From Thiocapsa sp. UBA6158 (GTDB lineage Bacteria > Pseudomonadota > Gammaproteobacteria > Chromatiales > Chromatiaceae): DNA of 64,000 nt. The position numbers were made by a program, and so were the translations under genes. The notes beneath the pieces are model-generated. The model was not told the DNA's origin. It ran no database searches and was given only the letters and a program-made list of their open reading frames with translations. Position 1 is the first letter of the stretch. Every line of letters starts with the position of its first letter. The stretch spans positions 1 to 64,000 of the forward strand of contig NZ_DIUM01000072.1 in assembly GCF_002423035.1 (NCBI RefSeq), read 5' to 3'. This document shows positions 56,818 to 64,000 of this stretch, piece after piece.

Positions 56818-59800
56818 CTAGGCGCCGCCTTTCGGTTCGATAGGATCGGCCCCCGAGTCTGCCGCCGCGGCGGGTGCGGGCGCAACAGGCTCTGGTCTAG
56901 GCGTCGACCGATCGTCGGTGTCGGCCGAGGCGTTGGTTTCACGCCGGAACCCTTCGGACGCAGGATGATGCGCGCCTGCCCCGGCCGGGGAATCGGCCGG
57001 CTGAGGCGGGGCGGTCTCCGCGACGGGCGCCGGGCGCGGCATCGTGGTGGTCGGCTCGCTCGCTTGGGTCTGGTGCTTGATCGGCGAGGTGGGCTCGCTC
57101 GCCGGGGCTTCGTGCCTGATCGGCGCGGTCGGCTCGCTCGCCGCGGCCTCATGCCTGATCGGCGCAGTTGGCTCGCCGGCGGGAGCCTCATGCACGATCG
57201 GTGTGGTCCGCTCGCTCGGCATCGATGCCTCGGCGCTCGATCCGTCCGGTCGCGGCTCCGCGCGCGCGTTTTCGCCCTGCGAGACGACAGCGTCTTCGCG
57301 CATCCGCCGCTCAGGCCGGAACTCGCGGGGTTTCGAGGTCGCCTCGATCGGTCCCTCGTGCGCCGGCTGCCGATCGTGCGGCTGCGGGGGCATTTGGTCT
57401 GCGGTGGGATTCGAAGCGCCTTCGGCGCTGCCGGCCTCGTCTCCCGTGCCTTCCTTCGTCTCCGCGCTCGCGTCCACACCGGCCGAAGAGCGTCGGCGAT
57501 TGCGGCCGCCGCGACGCCGACGCGAGGACCGAGGCCGCTCGCCGGCCGGTGCTGCGTTGCCGTCCTGCCCCGGCTCGGTACCTGTGTCGGATGTCTCGTC
57601 CGAGGCATTCTCGGCCCCCTCGGATTGTGCGCCGAGGCGCGCCTCCTCGGCACGCTCCGTCGGGCCTTTGCGTTCGATCGAATCGCTCGATGTTTCGCCC
57701 GCCGCGCCGGTTTGCGCGGCGGTCTCGTCCGAGGACGGCCTCGCAGCCGGTCTCGGTCCGGCGGTCTCGCCGACGGGTGCAATCATCAGAGGATGATCCT
57801 CCGGCCGGCTGCCGCGCGACGACGCGGCTGCTCGATCGCCGCTCGTCGCCGGCGTGTCTTCGCCTTGGCGTTCGGCCTGTTGCCGACCCGCGGTGCGCTC
57901 GCCGGAGCCCTCGTCGCCGCGGCTATCCTGATCGCGCGCTGCTTCGCCCGCGGGACGGCCGCCCTCGCTCGATCCGGAGCTGCGCCGACCGCGTCCGCGC
58001 GAGCCGCCGCGGCGCGAGCGTGTCTCGCCGTTGCGGCGGGCCTGCATCTGCTCCTCGGTCTCGGGTCGTGTCGGATCGGCCGGCGTGACGGACTCGCTGC
58101 CCTGGCCACCCTCGGTACGACCGCGGATCGGCTCCGCACGCGCCTGCTGCTCGGGTGCCGGTCGGCTGTGCCGGCCCTGGTCCTGGCGCCCGCGCTCGCG
58201 CTCGCCCGAGGATTCGTCGCGGCGCCCCTGCGGGGGTCTGCTTTGGCTGCGGCGCTCGCCCGAATCGGCGGCGTGCCGCGGTGGCTGCGTGCGCGGCTGG
58301 GTCTCGGGCGTCAAGCGCTCCGGGGCGGTCGGCTTGCGGGTTGCGGGGGTCTCCGCTTCGGGCTGGCGCGGCGCGAAGAGTCCGGTCCAGATGCGCTTGA
58401 GCAGGCTCTCGGGCTCGCCGCGCTCGGCCTCGCGACGCACGGGTGTTTCGGGCTGGGGTGTCGGTGTCCAGCGTTGGGGGGCCGGGGTCGCCGGCGAGAC
58501 CTGCTTGACCGCCGGCTCCTCGGCCTGCACGGGTTGACCGAGCTTGGCATAGAAGGGCGCGACCTTGGTCTCCGAGGGTGCGGTCAGCTCGTAGCTCGCC
58601 TGGTCCGGAGCGACCTTTCCCGCATCCTGGGTCCGGACGCGCTCGATCTGGTATTCCGGTGTTTGGAGTGCCTCGTTGGGCAGCAACAGGACCTCCACAC
58701 CCTGACGCTGCTCGATCTCGAGGATGCCGCGCCGCTTCTCGTTGAGCAGGAAGGTCGCGACGCTCACCGGCAGCTGCGCGACGATGCGGTGGGTGCTCTC
58801 CTTCATCGCCTCTTCTTCGACGATGCGCAGGATCGACAGTGCGAGCGACTCGACCCCGCGGATAGTCCCCTGACCCTTGCAGCGCGGGCAGACCTGTTGG
58901 CTCGATTCGCCGAGCGAGGGGCGCAGCCGCTGGCGCGACATCTCCAGCAGACCGAAGCGCGAGATGCGTGCGACCTGAACCCGGGCACGGTCGTGCTTGA
59001 GCGCGTCGCGCAGCCGATTCTCGACCTCGCGCTGGTTCTTCGGCGGCGTCATGTCGATGAAGTCGATGACGAAGAGTCCGCCCAAGTCACGCAGACGCAG
59101 TTGGCGGGCGATCTCGTCGGCCGCCTCGAGGTTGGTGTTGAGCGCGGTCTCCTCGATGTCCGCGCCCTTGGTGGCGCGCGCCGAGTTGATGTCCACGGAG
59201 GTCAACGCCTCGGTGTGATCGATGACGATGGAGCCGCCCGAGGGCAGGCGCACCTCGCGCTGAAAGGCCGACTCGATCTGGCTCTCGATCTGATAGCGGG
59301 TGAAGAGCGGGACCTCGTCCTGGTAGAGCTTGAGCTTCTTCAGATTGCTCGGCATCACCTGGCGGATGAAGCTCTCGGCACGTTCGAAGACGGCCTTGTT
59401 GTCGATCAGGATCTCGCCGATGTCCACGCGCAGGTAGTCGCGGATCGAGCGGATGATGACGTCGCTTTCCTGATAGATGAGGAAGGGCGCCTTGCGGCCC
59501 TCCGCGGAGGTCTCGATCGCCTTCCAGAGCTGCAGCAGATAGTCCAGGTCCCACTGGAGCTCCTCGACGTTCTTGCCCACGCCCGCGGTACGGACGATCA
59601 GGCCCATGTCCTCGGGAATCTCGAGCTGGCTCATGGCGTCGCGCAGCTCGCTGCGGTCCTGGCCCTCGATGCGTCGCGAGACCCCGCCGGCGCGCGGGTT
59701 GTTGGGCATGAGCACCAAATAACGCCCGGCCAGCGAGATGAAGGTCGTGAGTGCTGCGCCTTTGTTGCCGCGCTCCTCCTTGTCGATCTGGACGACGACC

Positions 59801-60099
59801 TCGCGGCCCTCGCGCACCGACTCCTTGATGCTGACGCGCGAGCCGGGTTTGACGCTGTCGGGCTCGAAGTAGGCACGCGCGATCTCTTTGAGCGGGAGGA
59901 AGCCGTGCCGATCGGCACCGTAGTCGACGAAGGCGGCCTCGAGGCTGGGCTCGACGCGGGTGATGATACCTTTGTAGATGTTGGCCTTTTTTTGCTCTCG
60001 GCCGGGTGACTCGATATCCAGGTTGTAAAGCTGTTGACCGTCGACGGTCGCAACACGCAACTCTTCGGGCTGAGTTGCGTTGATCAGCATGCGTTTCAT
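56818..60099 (-). CDS. rne: Ribonuclease E
   Basis: A 1093-residue endoribonuclease and degradosome scaffold. The catalytic half (1-530) has the S1 domain at NIYKGIITRVEPSLEAAFVDYG, the 5' sensor region, the DNase-I-like core with VIDHTEALTSVDINSARATKG and FVIDFIDM (catalytic Asp residues) and the zinc link CPRCKGQG. The C-terminal half (550-1093) is disordered, rich in Arg, Pro, Glu and Ser, with several Arg-rich RNA-binding tracts (RSRRGGSRGRGRR, RSSRRRRGGRNRR). The ATG at 60099 (MKRMLINATQ) fits the family start. A long 5' leader with hairpins suggests autoregulation. Confidence 0.96.
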   Translation of the reverse strand: MKRMLINATQPEELRVATVDGQQLYNLDIESPGREQKKANIYKGIITRVEPSLEAAFVDYGADRHGFLPLKEIARAYFEPDSVKPGSRVSIKESVREGREVVVQIDKEERGNKGAALTTFISLAGRYLVLMPNNPRAGGVSRRIEGQDRSELRDAMSQLEIPEDMGLIVRTAGVGKNVEELQWDLDYLLQLWKAIETSAEGRKAPFLIYQESDVIIRSIRDYLRVDIGEILIDNKAVFERAESFIRQVMPSNLKKLKLYQDEVPLFTRYQIESQIESAFQREVRLPSGGSIVIDHTEALTSVDINSARATKGADIEETALNTNLEAADEIARQLRLRDLGGLFVIDFIDMTPPKNQREVENRLRDALKHDRARVQVARISRFGLLEMSRQRLRPSLGESSQQVCPRCKGQGTIRGVESLALSILRIVEEEAMKESTHRIVAQLPVSVATFLLNEKRRGILEIEQRQGVEVLLLPNEALQTPEYQIERVRTQDAGKVAPDQASYELTAPSETKVAPFYAKLGQPVQAEEPAVKQVSPATPAPQRWTPTPQPETPVRREAERGEPESLLKRIWTGLFAPRQPEAETPATRKPTAPERLTPETQPRTQPPRHAADSGERRSQSRPPQGRRDESSGERERGRQDQGRHSRPAPEQQARAEPIRGRTEGGQGSESVTPADPTRPETEEQMQARRNGETRSRRGGSRGRGRRSSGSSEGGRPAGEAARDQDSRGDEGSGERTAGRQQAERQGEDTPATSGDRAAASSRGSRPEDHPLMIAPVGETAGPRPAARPSSDETAAQTGAAGETSSDSIERKGPTERAEEARLGAQSEGAENASDETSDTGTEPGQDGNAAPAGERPRSSRRRRGGRNRRRSSAGVDASAETKEGTGDEAGSAEGASNPTADQMPPQPHDRQPAHEGPIEATSKPREFRPERRMREDAVVSQGENARAEPRPDGSSAEASMPSERTTPIVHEAPAGEPTAPIRHEAAASEPTAPIRHEAPASEPTSPIKHQTQASEPTTTMPRPAPVAETAPPQPADSPAGAGAHHPASEGFRRETNASADTDDRSTPRPEPVAPAPAAAADSGADPIEPKGGA
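57037..57194 (-). repeat. Tandem 39-bp repeats coding for EPTAPIRHEA units in RNase E
   Basis: Four consecutive 13-residue units (HEAPAGEPTAPIR, HEAAASEPTAPIR, HEAPASEPTSPIK, HQTQASEPTTTM) near the RNase E C-terminus. Such an array changes length easily between strains. Confidence 0.8.
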
Positions 60100-60684
60100 A
60101 GGGTTGTATTCCGCACCACGACGCGTCTCCCGTCTCGGGGACTGCTCGCCGTGCACCCCGGCAAAACCGCGGGCGGATCGGCGTGTCGCCGCCGTGCCGA
60201 TGAATCGGCCCGACGGCATCGGCAGCGTCCGTTCGGGCGGGCTCTTGGGCCGCCCCGACGGGCACGCGCGTGGTCAGTAGTGTTTTGTCGTCGACGAGCG
60301 CCCGTAGGGGCGCTCGCACCTGATCGGCCCGCCTGGGTGGAGGGGTCGATCTAGGGAGCGGCGAGCTTGGCGCCGGCTGCGCTGAACTGCCGTCGTACAG
60401 GGCGCGCGGCGCTCACAGGGTGTAGAATGCGCGGTCACTCGACGAAGCGAGTCCGCGACACCACTCGAGATCCCGCGCATCGGCCTGTTCGGACATCGGA
60501 TGCCGGCATGAGGGTCGGGCCTTCCGAGTGAATTCGACTCCACTCGCTCCGGCAGGTGATCGACCCTTGGCTGCGCTCGCCGCTCCGGGAAAAATCGCGT
60601 TTCCGCTGGCCAGCGCAAGCGTCCAAGTGTATCAGTAAACCTTATTTAGCATCAATTGAGCCACCCAGGCAGGCGCCATCATTC
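60100..60684. promoter_or_regulatory. Divergent rne-rluC leader region with hairpin
   Basis: 585 bp with no convincing gene. A perfect 9-bp hairpin CGAGCGCCC-GTAG-GGGCGCTCG lies at 60295-60316, about 200 nt before the rne start, where E. coli rne also has structured leader elements used for autoregulation. An AT-rich patch at 60630-60660 probably holds the rluC promoter. Confidence 0.45.
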
Positions 60685-61935
60685 GTGAATCGACCCCATC
60701 CCCGTGCCGACCGCCGTCCGAGCAAGCATGCATCCGCCCGCGCGACAGGCGGCCGGGACGTCTCCCGTAGCCGCCCGGTTTCCGAGCGGGCCGGTCCCAA
60801 GGGCGCTCCGGCGAAGGGCTCCGAACGCGTCGGCACCGGCCCGAAACGCGCCATCGCCCAAGGGGCCGAGCCTAAAACGACCGGCTCCGAGAGGACCCGA
60901 CGCGGGAGCACGCAGCGCAAGCGCCCCGACCCGAAGCCCGTCGTGGTCGAGCGTCGGCGTCCCGAGCCTGCGCTGCCGCGGGACGATTCGGCCGTACGCG
61001 TGCTCTGTGTGGATGCCGAGTCCGACGGGCAGCGCATCGACAACTTCCTATTGCGCCATCTCAAGGGTGTGCCGCGCAGTCATCTCTATCGGGTGATGCG
61101 ACGCGGCGAGGTCCGCGTCAACAAGGGACGGGTCAAGGCCAGTCATCGGCTGCGCACGGGTGATCTGGTGCGCATCCCGCCGGTGCGCACGGCGCTGCCG
61201 GGAACGCCGGCCCGGGTGCCTGCGTCGCGTCTCGCACCGCTTGCGGAGGCTGTGCTCTTCGAAGACGAGCGCCTTCTGGTCATCGACAAGCCCGCCGGCT
61301 TGGCCGTGCATGGCGGCAGCGGTTTGAGCTACGGCCTGATCGAGTCCCTGCGCGAGCTGCGGCCCGGCCGCGAGCTGGAGCTGGTCCACCGCCTGGATCG
61401 CGACACCTCCGGCTGCATCCTCATCAGCAAGCGACGCAGCGCGCTGCGCGAGCTCCACGAGCTGATCCGCGAAGGCGGCATGGACAAGCGCTATCTGGCC
61501 CTGATCGTCGGCGAGCTGGAGCGCTCGAAGGTGAGCGTGGACGCGTCGCTCAAGAAAAACGTGCTGCAGGGCGGCGAGCGGATGGTCCAGGTCGACCCGG
61601 AAGAGGGAAAGCCTGCGCGCACGGTGTTTCGACGTCTGGGGCGCTTCGGTTCGGACGTCGGTGTGCTCACCCTGGTCGAAGCCGAGCTGATCACCGGACG
61701 TACCCATCAGATCCGCGTCCATGCCGCTCATCTGGGAACCCCTTTGGCGGGCGACCCGAAATACGGCGACGAGACCGCGAATCGCGCACTCAAGGCGCAG
61801 GGCCTGTCGCGCTTGTTTTTGCACGCCTCTGCCTTGAGCTTTCAGCTTGAAGGGGCGGAGCGACGGCATGAGGTCGAGTCGCCCCTACCCGATGACCTCG
61901 AACGCTTTTTGTCTGCATTGGAGCCCGCCGCGTGA
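60685..61935 (+). CDS. rluC: 23S rRNA pseudouridine synthase RluC
   Basis: RluA-family synthase that modifies U955, U2504 and U2580 (E. coli numbering). After a basic, low-complexity N-terminal extension of about 95 residues, the S4 RNA-binding domain (GQRIDNFLLRHLKGVPRSHLYRVMRRGEVRVNKGRV, pieces) is followed by the catalytic HRLDRDTSGC (Asp) and GRTHQIRVHAAHLG. The start is uncertain: GTG 60685 is chosen because it lies just after the AT-rich promoter-like patch; an ATG at 60556 is in frame but precedes that patch. It is divergent from rne, a classic arrangement. Confidence 0.92.
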   Translation: MNRPHPRADRRPSKHASARATGGRDVSRSRPVSERAGPKGAPAKGSERVGTGPKRAIAQGAEPKTTGSERTRRGSTQRKRPDPKPVVVERRRPEPALPRDDSAVRVLCVDAESDGQRIDNFLLRHLKGVPRSHLYRVMRRGEVRVNKGRVKASHRLRTGDLVRIPPVRTALPGTPARVPASRLAPLAEAVLFEDERLLVIDKPAGLAVHGGSGLSYGLIESLRELRPGRELELVHRLDRDTSGCILISKRRSALRELHELIREGGMDKRYLALIVGELERSKVSVDASLKKNVLQGGERMVQVDPEEGKPARTVFRRLGRFGSDVGVLTLVEAELITGRTHQIRVHAAHLGTPLAGDPKYGDETANRALKAQGLSRLFLHASALSFQLEGAERRHEVESPLPDDLERFLSALEPAA

Positions 61936-62591
61936 CCTTCGACTTGATCGTGTTCGACTGGGACGGGACCCTGATGGATTCCGAGGCACGCATCGTCCAT
62001 TGTCTTCAGGCGGCCTTCGGCGATCTCGGCCTGCCGCCGCCGGCCCGCGAGGCCGCGCGCGACGTGATCGGACTGGGTCTGGACGAAGCTCTCCTGAGAT
62101 TGCACCCGGAAGCGGATCCGCAGACCCTCCGGGATCTGGTCACCGGCTACCGCCGCTATTTTCTCGACATCGATCCGACGCCCTCCGTGCTCTTCGCCGG
62201 CGCTCGCGAGACCTTGACCCAGCTGGCGGACCAAGGCTACCGCTTGGCCGTCGCCACGGGAAAGGGTCGCGTCGGACTCGACAAGGCACTCGCCGACACC
62301 GGTCTCGGTGCACTCTTTCATGCGACGCGCTGCGCCGACGAGACCTTCTCCAAGCCGAACCCGCAGATGCTGCTCGAGCTGATGGACGAGCTCGGTGCCG
62401 AAGCCTCCGCCACGCTCATGATCGGCGACACCGAGTACGACATGCAGATGGCCTTGAATGCCCGCACCAAGGCACTCGCCGTCTCCTACGGTGTCCACCC
62501 GGTCGAGCGTTTGATGCCGCACGCCCCGCTGGAGTGTATTCACGACATCTCGGCGCTGCCCGCCTGGCTGACCGATTACGACATGCGCTGA
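61932..62591 (+). CDS. HAD-superfamily phosphatase (phosphoglycolate phosphatase-like)
   Basis: A 219-residue HAD hydrolase. The nucleophile motif is FDWDGTLMDSE, the second motif is VATGKGR, and the fourth is MIGDTEYDMQMA, with a Lys in FSKPNPQML. The helical cap (residues 17-80) is of subclass I. The GTG start overlaps the rluC stop (GTGA). This pairing is common in gammaproteobacteria; the natural substrate is not certain. Confidence 0.88.
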   Translation: MTFDLIVFDWDGTLMDSEARIVHCLQAAFGDLGLPPPAREAARDVIGLGLDEALLRLHPEADPQTLRDLVTGYRRYFLDIDPTPSVLFAGARETLTQLADQGYRLAVATGKGRVGLDKALADTGLGALFHATRCADETFSKPNPQMLLELMDELGAEASATLMIGDTEYDMQMALNARTKALAVSYGVHPVERLMPHAPLECIHDISALPAWLTDYDMR

Positions 62592-62601
62592 GCCGAGACC
62601 G

Positions 62602-62683
62602 CAACCGCGTCCGGAGCGAGATGCTCGTTTTCGAGTGAGATCGAGGCTTGGTGCATCCACAGCCTTTAGCGGGGAGCGGTTTG
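62602..62683. repeat. Dispersed palindromic element, copy 8 (degenerate)
   Basis: CAACCGCGTCC / GGGAGCGGTTTG ends over 82 bp, lying 22 bp from copy 9, so the pair is tandem as at 10247/10356. Confidence 0.55.
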
Positions 62684-62705
62684 AAATGATTTATTTTTTA
62701 ATCTC

Positions 62706-62792
62706 TTAAACCGCGCGGACTCCAGCGTTCGTCAAGTCTGCCGTGGCCGATCCCATCCACAAACATCGCATACCGCGCCGGGCGCGGTTTAA
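62706..62792. repeat. Dispersed palindromic element, copy 9 (subfamily 1, inverted)
   Basis: An 87-bp element with perfect 10-bp ends TTAAACCGCG / CGCGGTTTAA. Its reverse complement matches the element at 3423-3503 over most of its length. It ends 15 bp before the sppA ATG. Confidence 0.85.
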
Positions 62793-62807
62793 TCCCGGGA
62801 GTCACCC

Positions 62808-63812
62808 ATGAATTGGAAGTTTTGGACCAAGCGTCGCGACGAAATGCCGTCGCCCGATGCGCCCGATTGGGAGCGCGCGCTCATCAATAAGCTCGCGGTC
62901 GAGCACCTGCGCGAGCAGCGTCGCGGTCGTCGCTGGGGCATCTTCTTCAAGGCGCTGATCCTGGTCTATCTGATCGGACTGCTGATCGCGGCCTATTCCC
63001 AAGACCTGCTCGAGCGCATCTCGCCGAGCGAGGAGCACACGGCCGTGATCGACATCAAGGGCGTCATCGCGCCCGAGGCCGACGCGAGCGCCGATCGGGT
63101 GATCACCGCCCTGCGCGAAGCCTTCGAGGCCGACAAGGTCAAGGGCATTATCCTGCGCATCAACAGCCCCGGCGGCAGCCCTGTGCAGTCCGGCTACATC
63201 AACGACGAGATCAAGCGACTGAAGGCCAAGTACAAGGAAGACAACGACAAGGAGATGCCCGTCTACGCCGTGGCGACCGACATTTGCGCCTCGGGCGGCT
63301 ATTACATCGCCGTTGCCGCCGATTCGATCTACGCCGACAAGGCCAGCCTGGTCGGCTCCATCGGCGTGCGCATCGGCAGCTTCGGTCTGGACGAGGCGAT
63401 CAAGGAGCTCGGGATCGAGCGACGACTGCTCACGGCCGGGGAGAACAAGGGGATCCTCGACCCCTTCTTGCCGCTGCCGGCGGATCAGAAGGCATTTATC
63501 CAGACTGTTCTCGACGACCTGCATGACCAGTTCATCGCCGAGGTCCAAGCCGGCCGCGGTGATCGACTGAAGGGCGGAGAGGAGGTCTTCAGCGGACTCT
63601 TCTGGAGCGGCGAGGAGGCGGTCGCGCTGGGCTTGGTCGATGGTCTGGGCAGCTCCAGTTCGGTTGCACGCGACGTCATCGGCGCGGAAACCCTGGTCGA
63701 TTACACCAAGAAACGCGATCTCTTCGAGAGCTTCTCGCGACGCATCGGCGCGAGTTTTGCGGCCGGGCTGGTCGAGGCGCTCGGCGTGGGAGCCCCGCGC
63801 ATCGGCGATTGA
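62808..63812 (+). CDS. sppA: Signal peptide peptidase SppA (S49 family)
   Basis: A 334-residue membrane-bound serine protease that digests leftover signal peptides. A single N-terminal helix (FFKALILVYLIGLLIAAYS) anchors the periplasmic part, which has IDIKGVIAPEA, INSPGGSPVQSGY, the nucleophile in ICASGGYYIAVAAD and SLVGSIGVRIGSFG; a Lys in HGLLTAGENKG-like RRLLTAGENKG would be the base. The short form (67K-type duplication absent). GGGAG lies before the ATG. Confidence 0.93.
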   Translation: MNWKFWTKRRDEMPSPDAPDWERALINKLAVEHLREQRRGRRWGIFFKALILVYLIGLLIAAYSQDLLERISPSEEHTAVIDIKGVIAPEADASADRVITALREAFEADKVKGIILRINSPGGSPVQSGYINDEIKRLKAKYKEDNDKEMPVYAVATDICASGGYYIAVAADSIYADKASLVGSIGVRIGSFGLDEAIKELGIERRLLTAGENKGILDPFLPLPADQKAFIQTVLDDLHDQFIAEVQAGRGDRLKGGEEVFSGLFWSGEEAVALGLVDGLGSSSSVARDVIGAETLVDYTKKRDLFESFSRRIGASFAAGLVEALGVGAPRIGD

Positions 63813-63839
63813 TGTCGGGCACCCGGGCTCACGAGTGAA

Positions 63840-63858
63840 TTCGTGAGTTGTTCACGAA
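63840..63858 (+). promoter_or_regulatory. Palindrome TTCGTGA-GTTGT-TCACGAA
   Basis: Perfect 7-bp arms separated by 5 bp in the gap after sppA, about 100 bp before the next ATG. It looks like an operator for a dimeric regulator. Confidence 0.4.
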
Positions 63859-63959
63859 ATGTGCTCGGTTTATCCTCGGCGCTGATGACCTCGGGCCGAG
63901 CGCGCCGCGTCGGCGTGTGCGTTCGAGGTCTCGGCCCACCCTGGACGAGACCGACGACC

Positions 63960-64000
63960 ATGAATCAGACGATCGCCGATGCCGGATCCGCGCCCGCTAT
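63960..64000 (+). CDS. Start of an unknown gene, cut by the window edge
   Basis: ATG at 63960 opens MNQTIADAGSAPA and remains open to the end of the window. Only 13 codons are visible, so no family can be named. Confidence 0.3.
   Translation, partial: MNQTIADAGSAPA

Noticed and set aside
56746..60009. 1087-codon open frame on the plus strand, antisense to rne
   Set aside because: Its sequence is Arg/Gly/Leu-rich without domains, and it mirrors the codon bias of RNase E, whose catalytic domain is unmistakable on the minus strand.

Overview
The window is high-GC proteobacterial DNA. Its centre is a complete dsr (reverse dissimilatory sulfite reductase) locus, and there is a PucC-type light-harvesting assembly gene at the left edge. 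Together these point to an anoxygenic phototrophic purple sulfur bacterium, most likely of the Chromatiaceae. A four-gene sucrose cluster (sps, spp, fructokinase, amylosucrase) suggests a salt-adapted strain. The genus cannot be settled from the sequence alone.

Layout. 0.3-7.3 kb: pucC-like gene, then two iron- or metal-linked loci. One is a Fur-box-controlled operon on the minus strand (86-aa protein, HmuS-like protein, DUF2325 protein). The other is a plus-strand pair of periplasmic NikK/NikL-like proteins, followed by a Fur-box-controlled hemP. 7.3-12.5 kb: a decayed type I restriction-modification island in which hsdM, a yhcG fragment, hsdS, hsdR and radC are truncated, frameshifted or fused. 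12.5-15.1 kb: a sigma-54 activator, an FmdB-type zinc ribbon and a beta-carbonic anhydrase family enzyme behind a near-consensus sigma-54 promoter; the activator and the enzyme each carry one apparent frameshift. 15.4-18.5 kb: SelO and an outer-membrane porin with a Fur-like box. 18.9-22.3 kb: a DsrC paralogue without its cysteines, an orphan Cas6/Cmx6-like gene in an operon with two unknown genes, and a TauD-family dioxygenase.

22.7-37.0 kb: dsrABEFHCMKLJOPNRS, all fifteen genes intact and on the plus strand. The proteins oxidise stored sulfur to sulfite: DsrEFH and DsrC relay sulfur, DsrAB with DsrL releases sulfite, DsrMKJOP passes electrons across the membrane, and DsrN makes the sirohaem amide. 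Strong hairpins lie in the dsrA-dsrB, dsrC-dsrM and dsrK-dsrL gaps. 37.3-43.8 kb: DUF2061, SDR, glgC, gpmI, thyA and sohB. 43.8-45.0 kb: a gene-poor stretch with a LOTUS-like remnant and a frameshifted small ORF. 45.0-51.5 kb: the sucrose cluster, interrupted by a very strong hexanucleotide-repeat hairpin. 51.5-56.7 kb: SPOR-like protein, low-molecular-weight phosphatase, and a sulfotransferase/glycosyltransferase/deacetylase operon. 56.8-63.8 kb: rne, rluC, a HAD phosphatase and sppA.

A previously unremarked feature is a family of at least nine small intergenic elements (81-110 bp). Their terminal inverted repeats have the core AACCGCG..CGCGGTT, they often occur in pairs, and at two sites their ends supply stop codons of the flanking genes. 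No tRNA, rRNA or CRISPR array was recognised.
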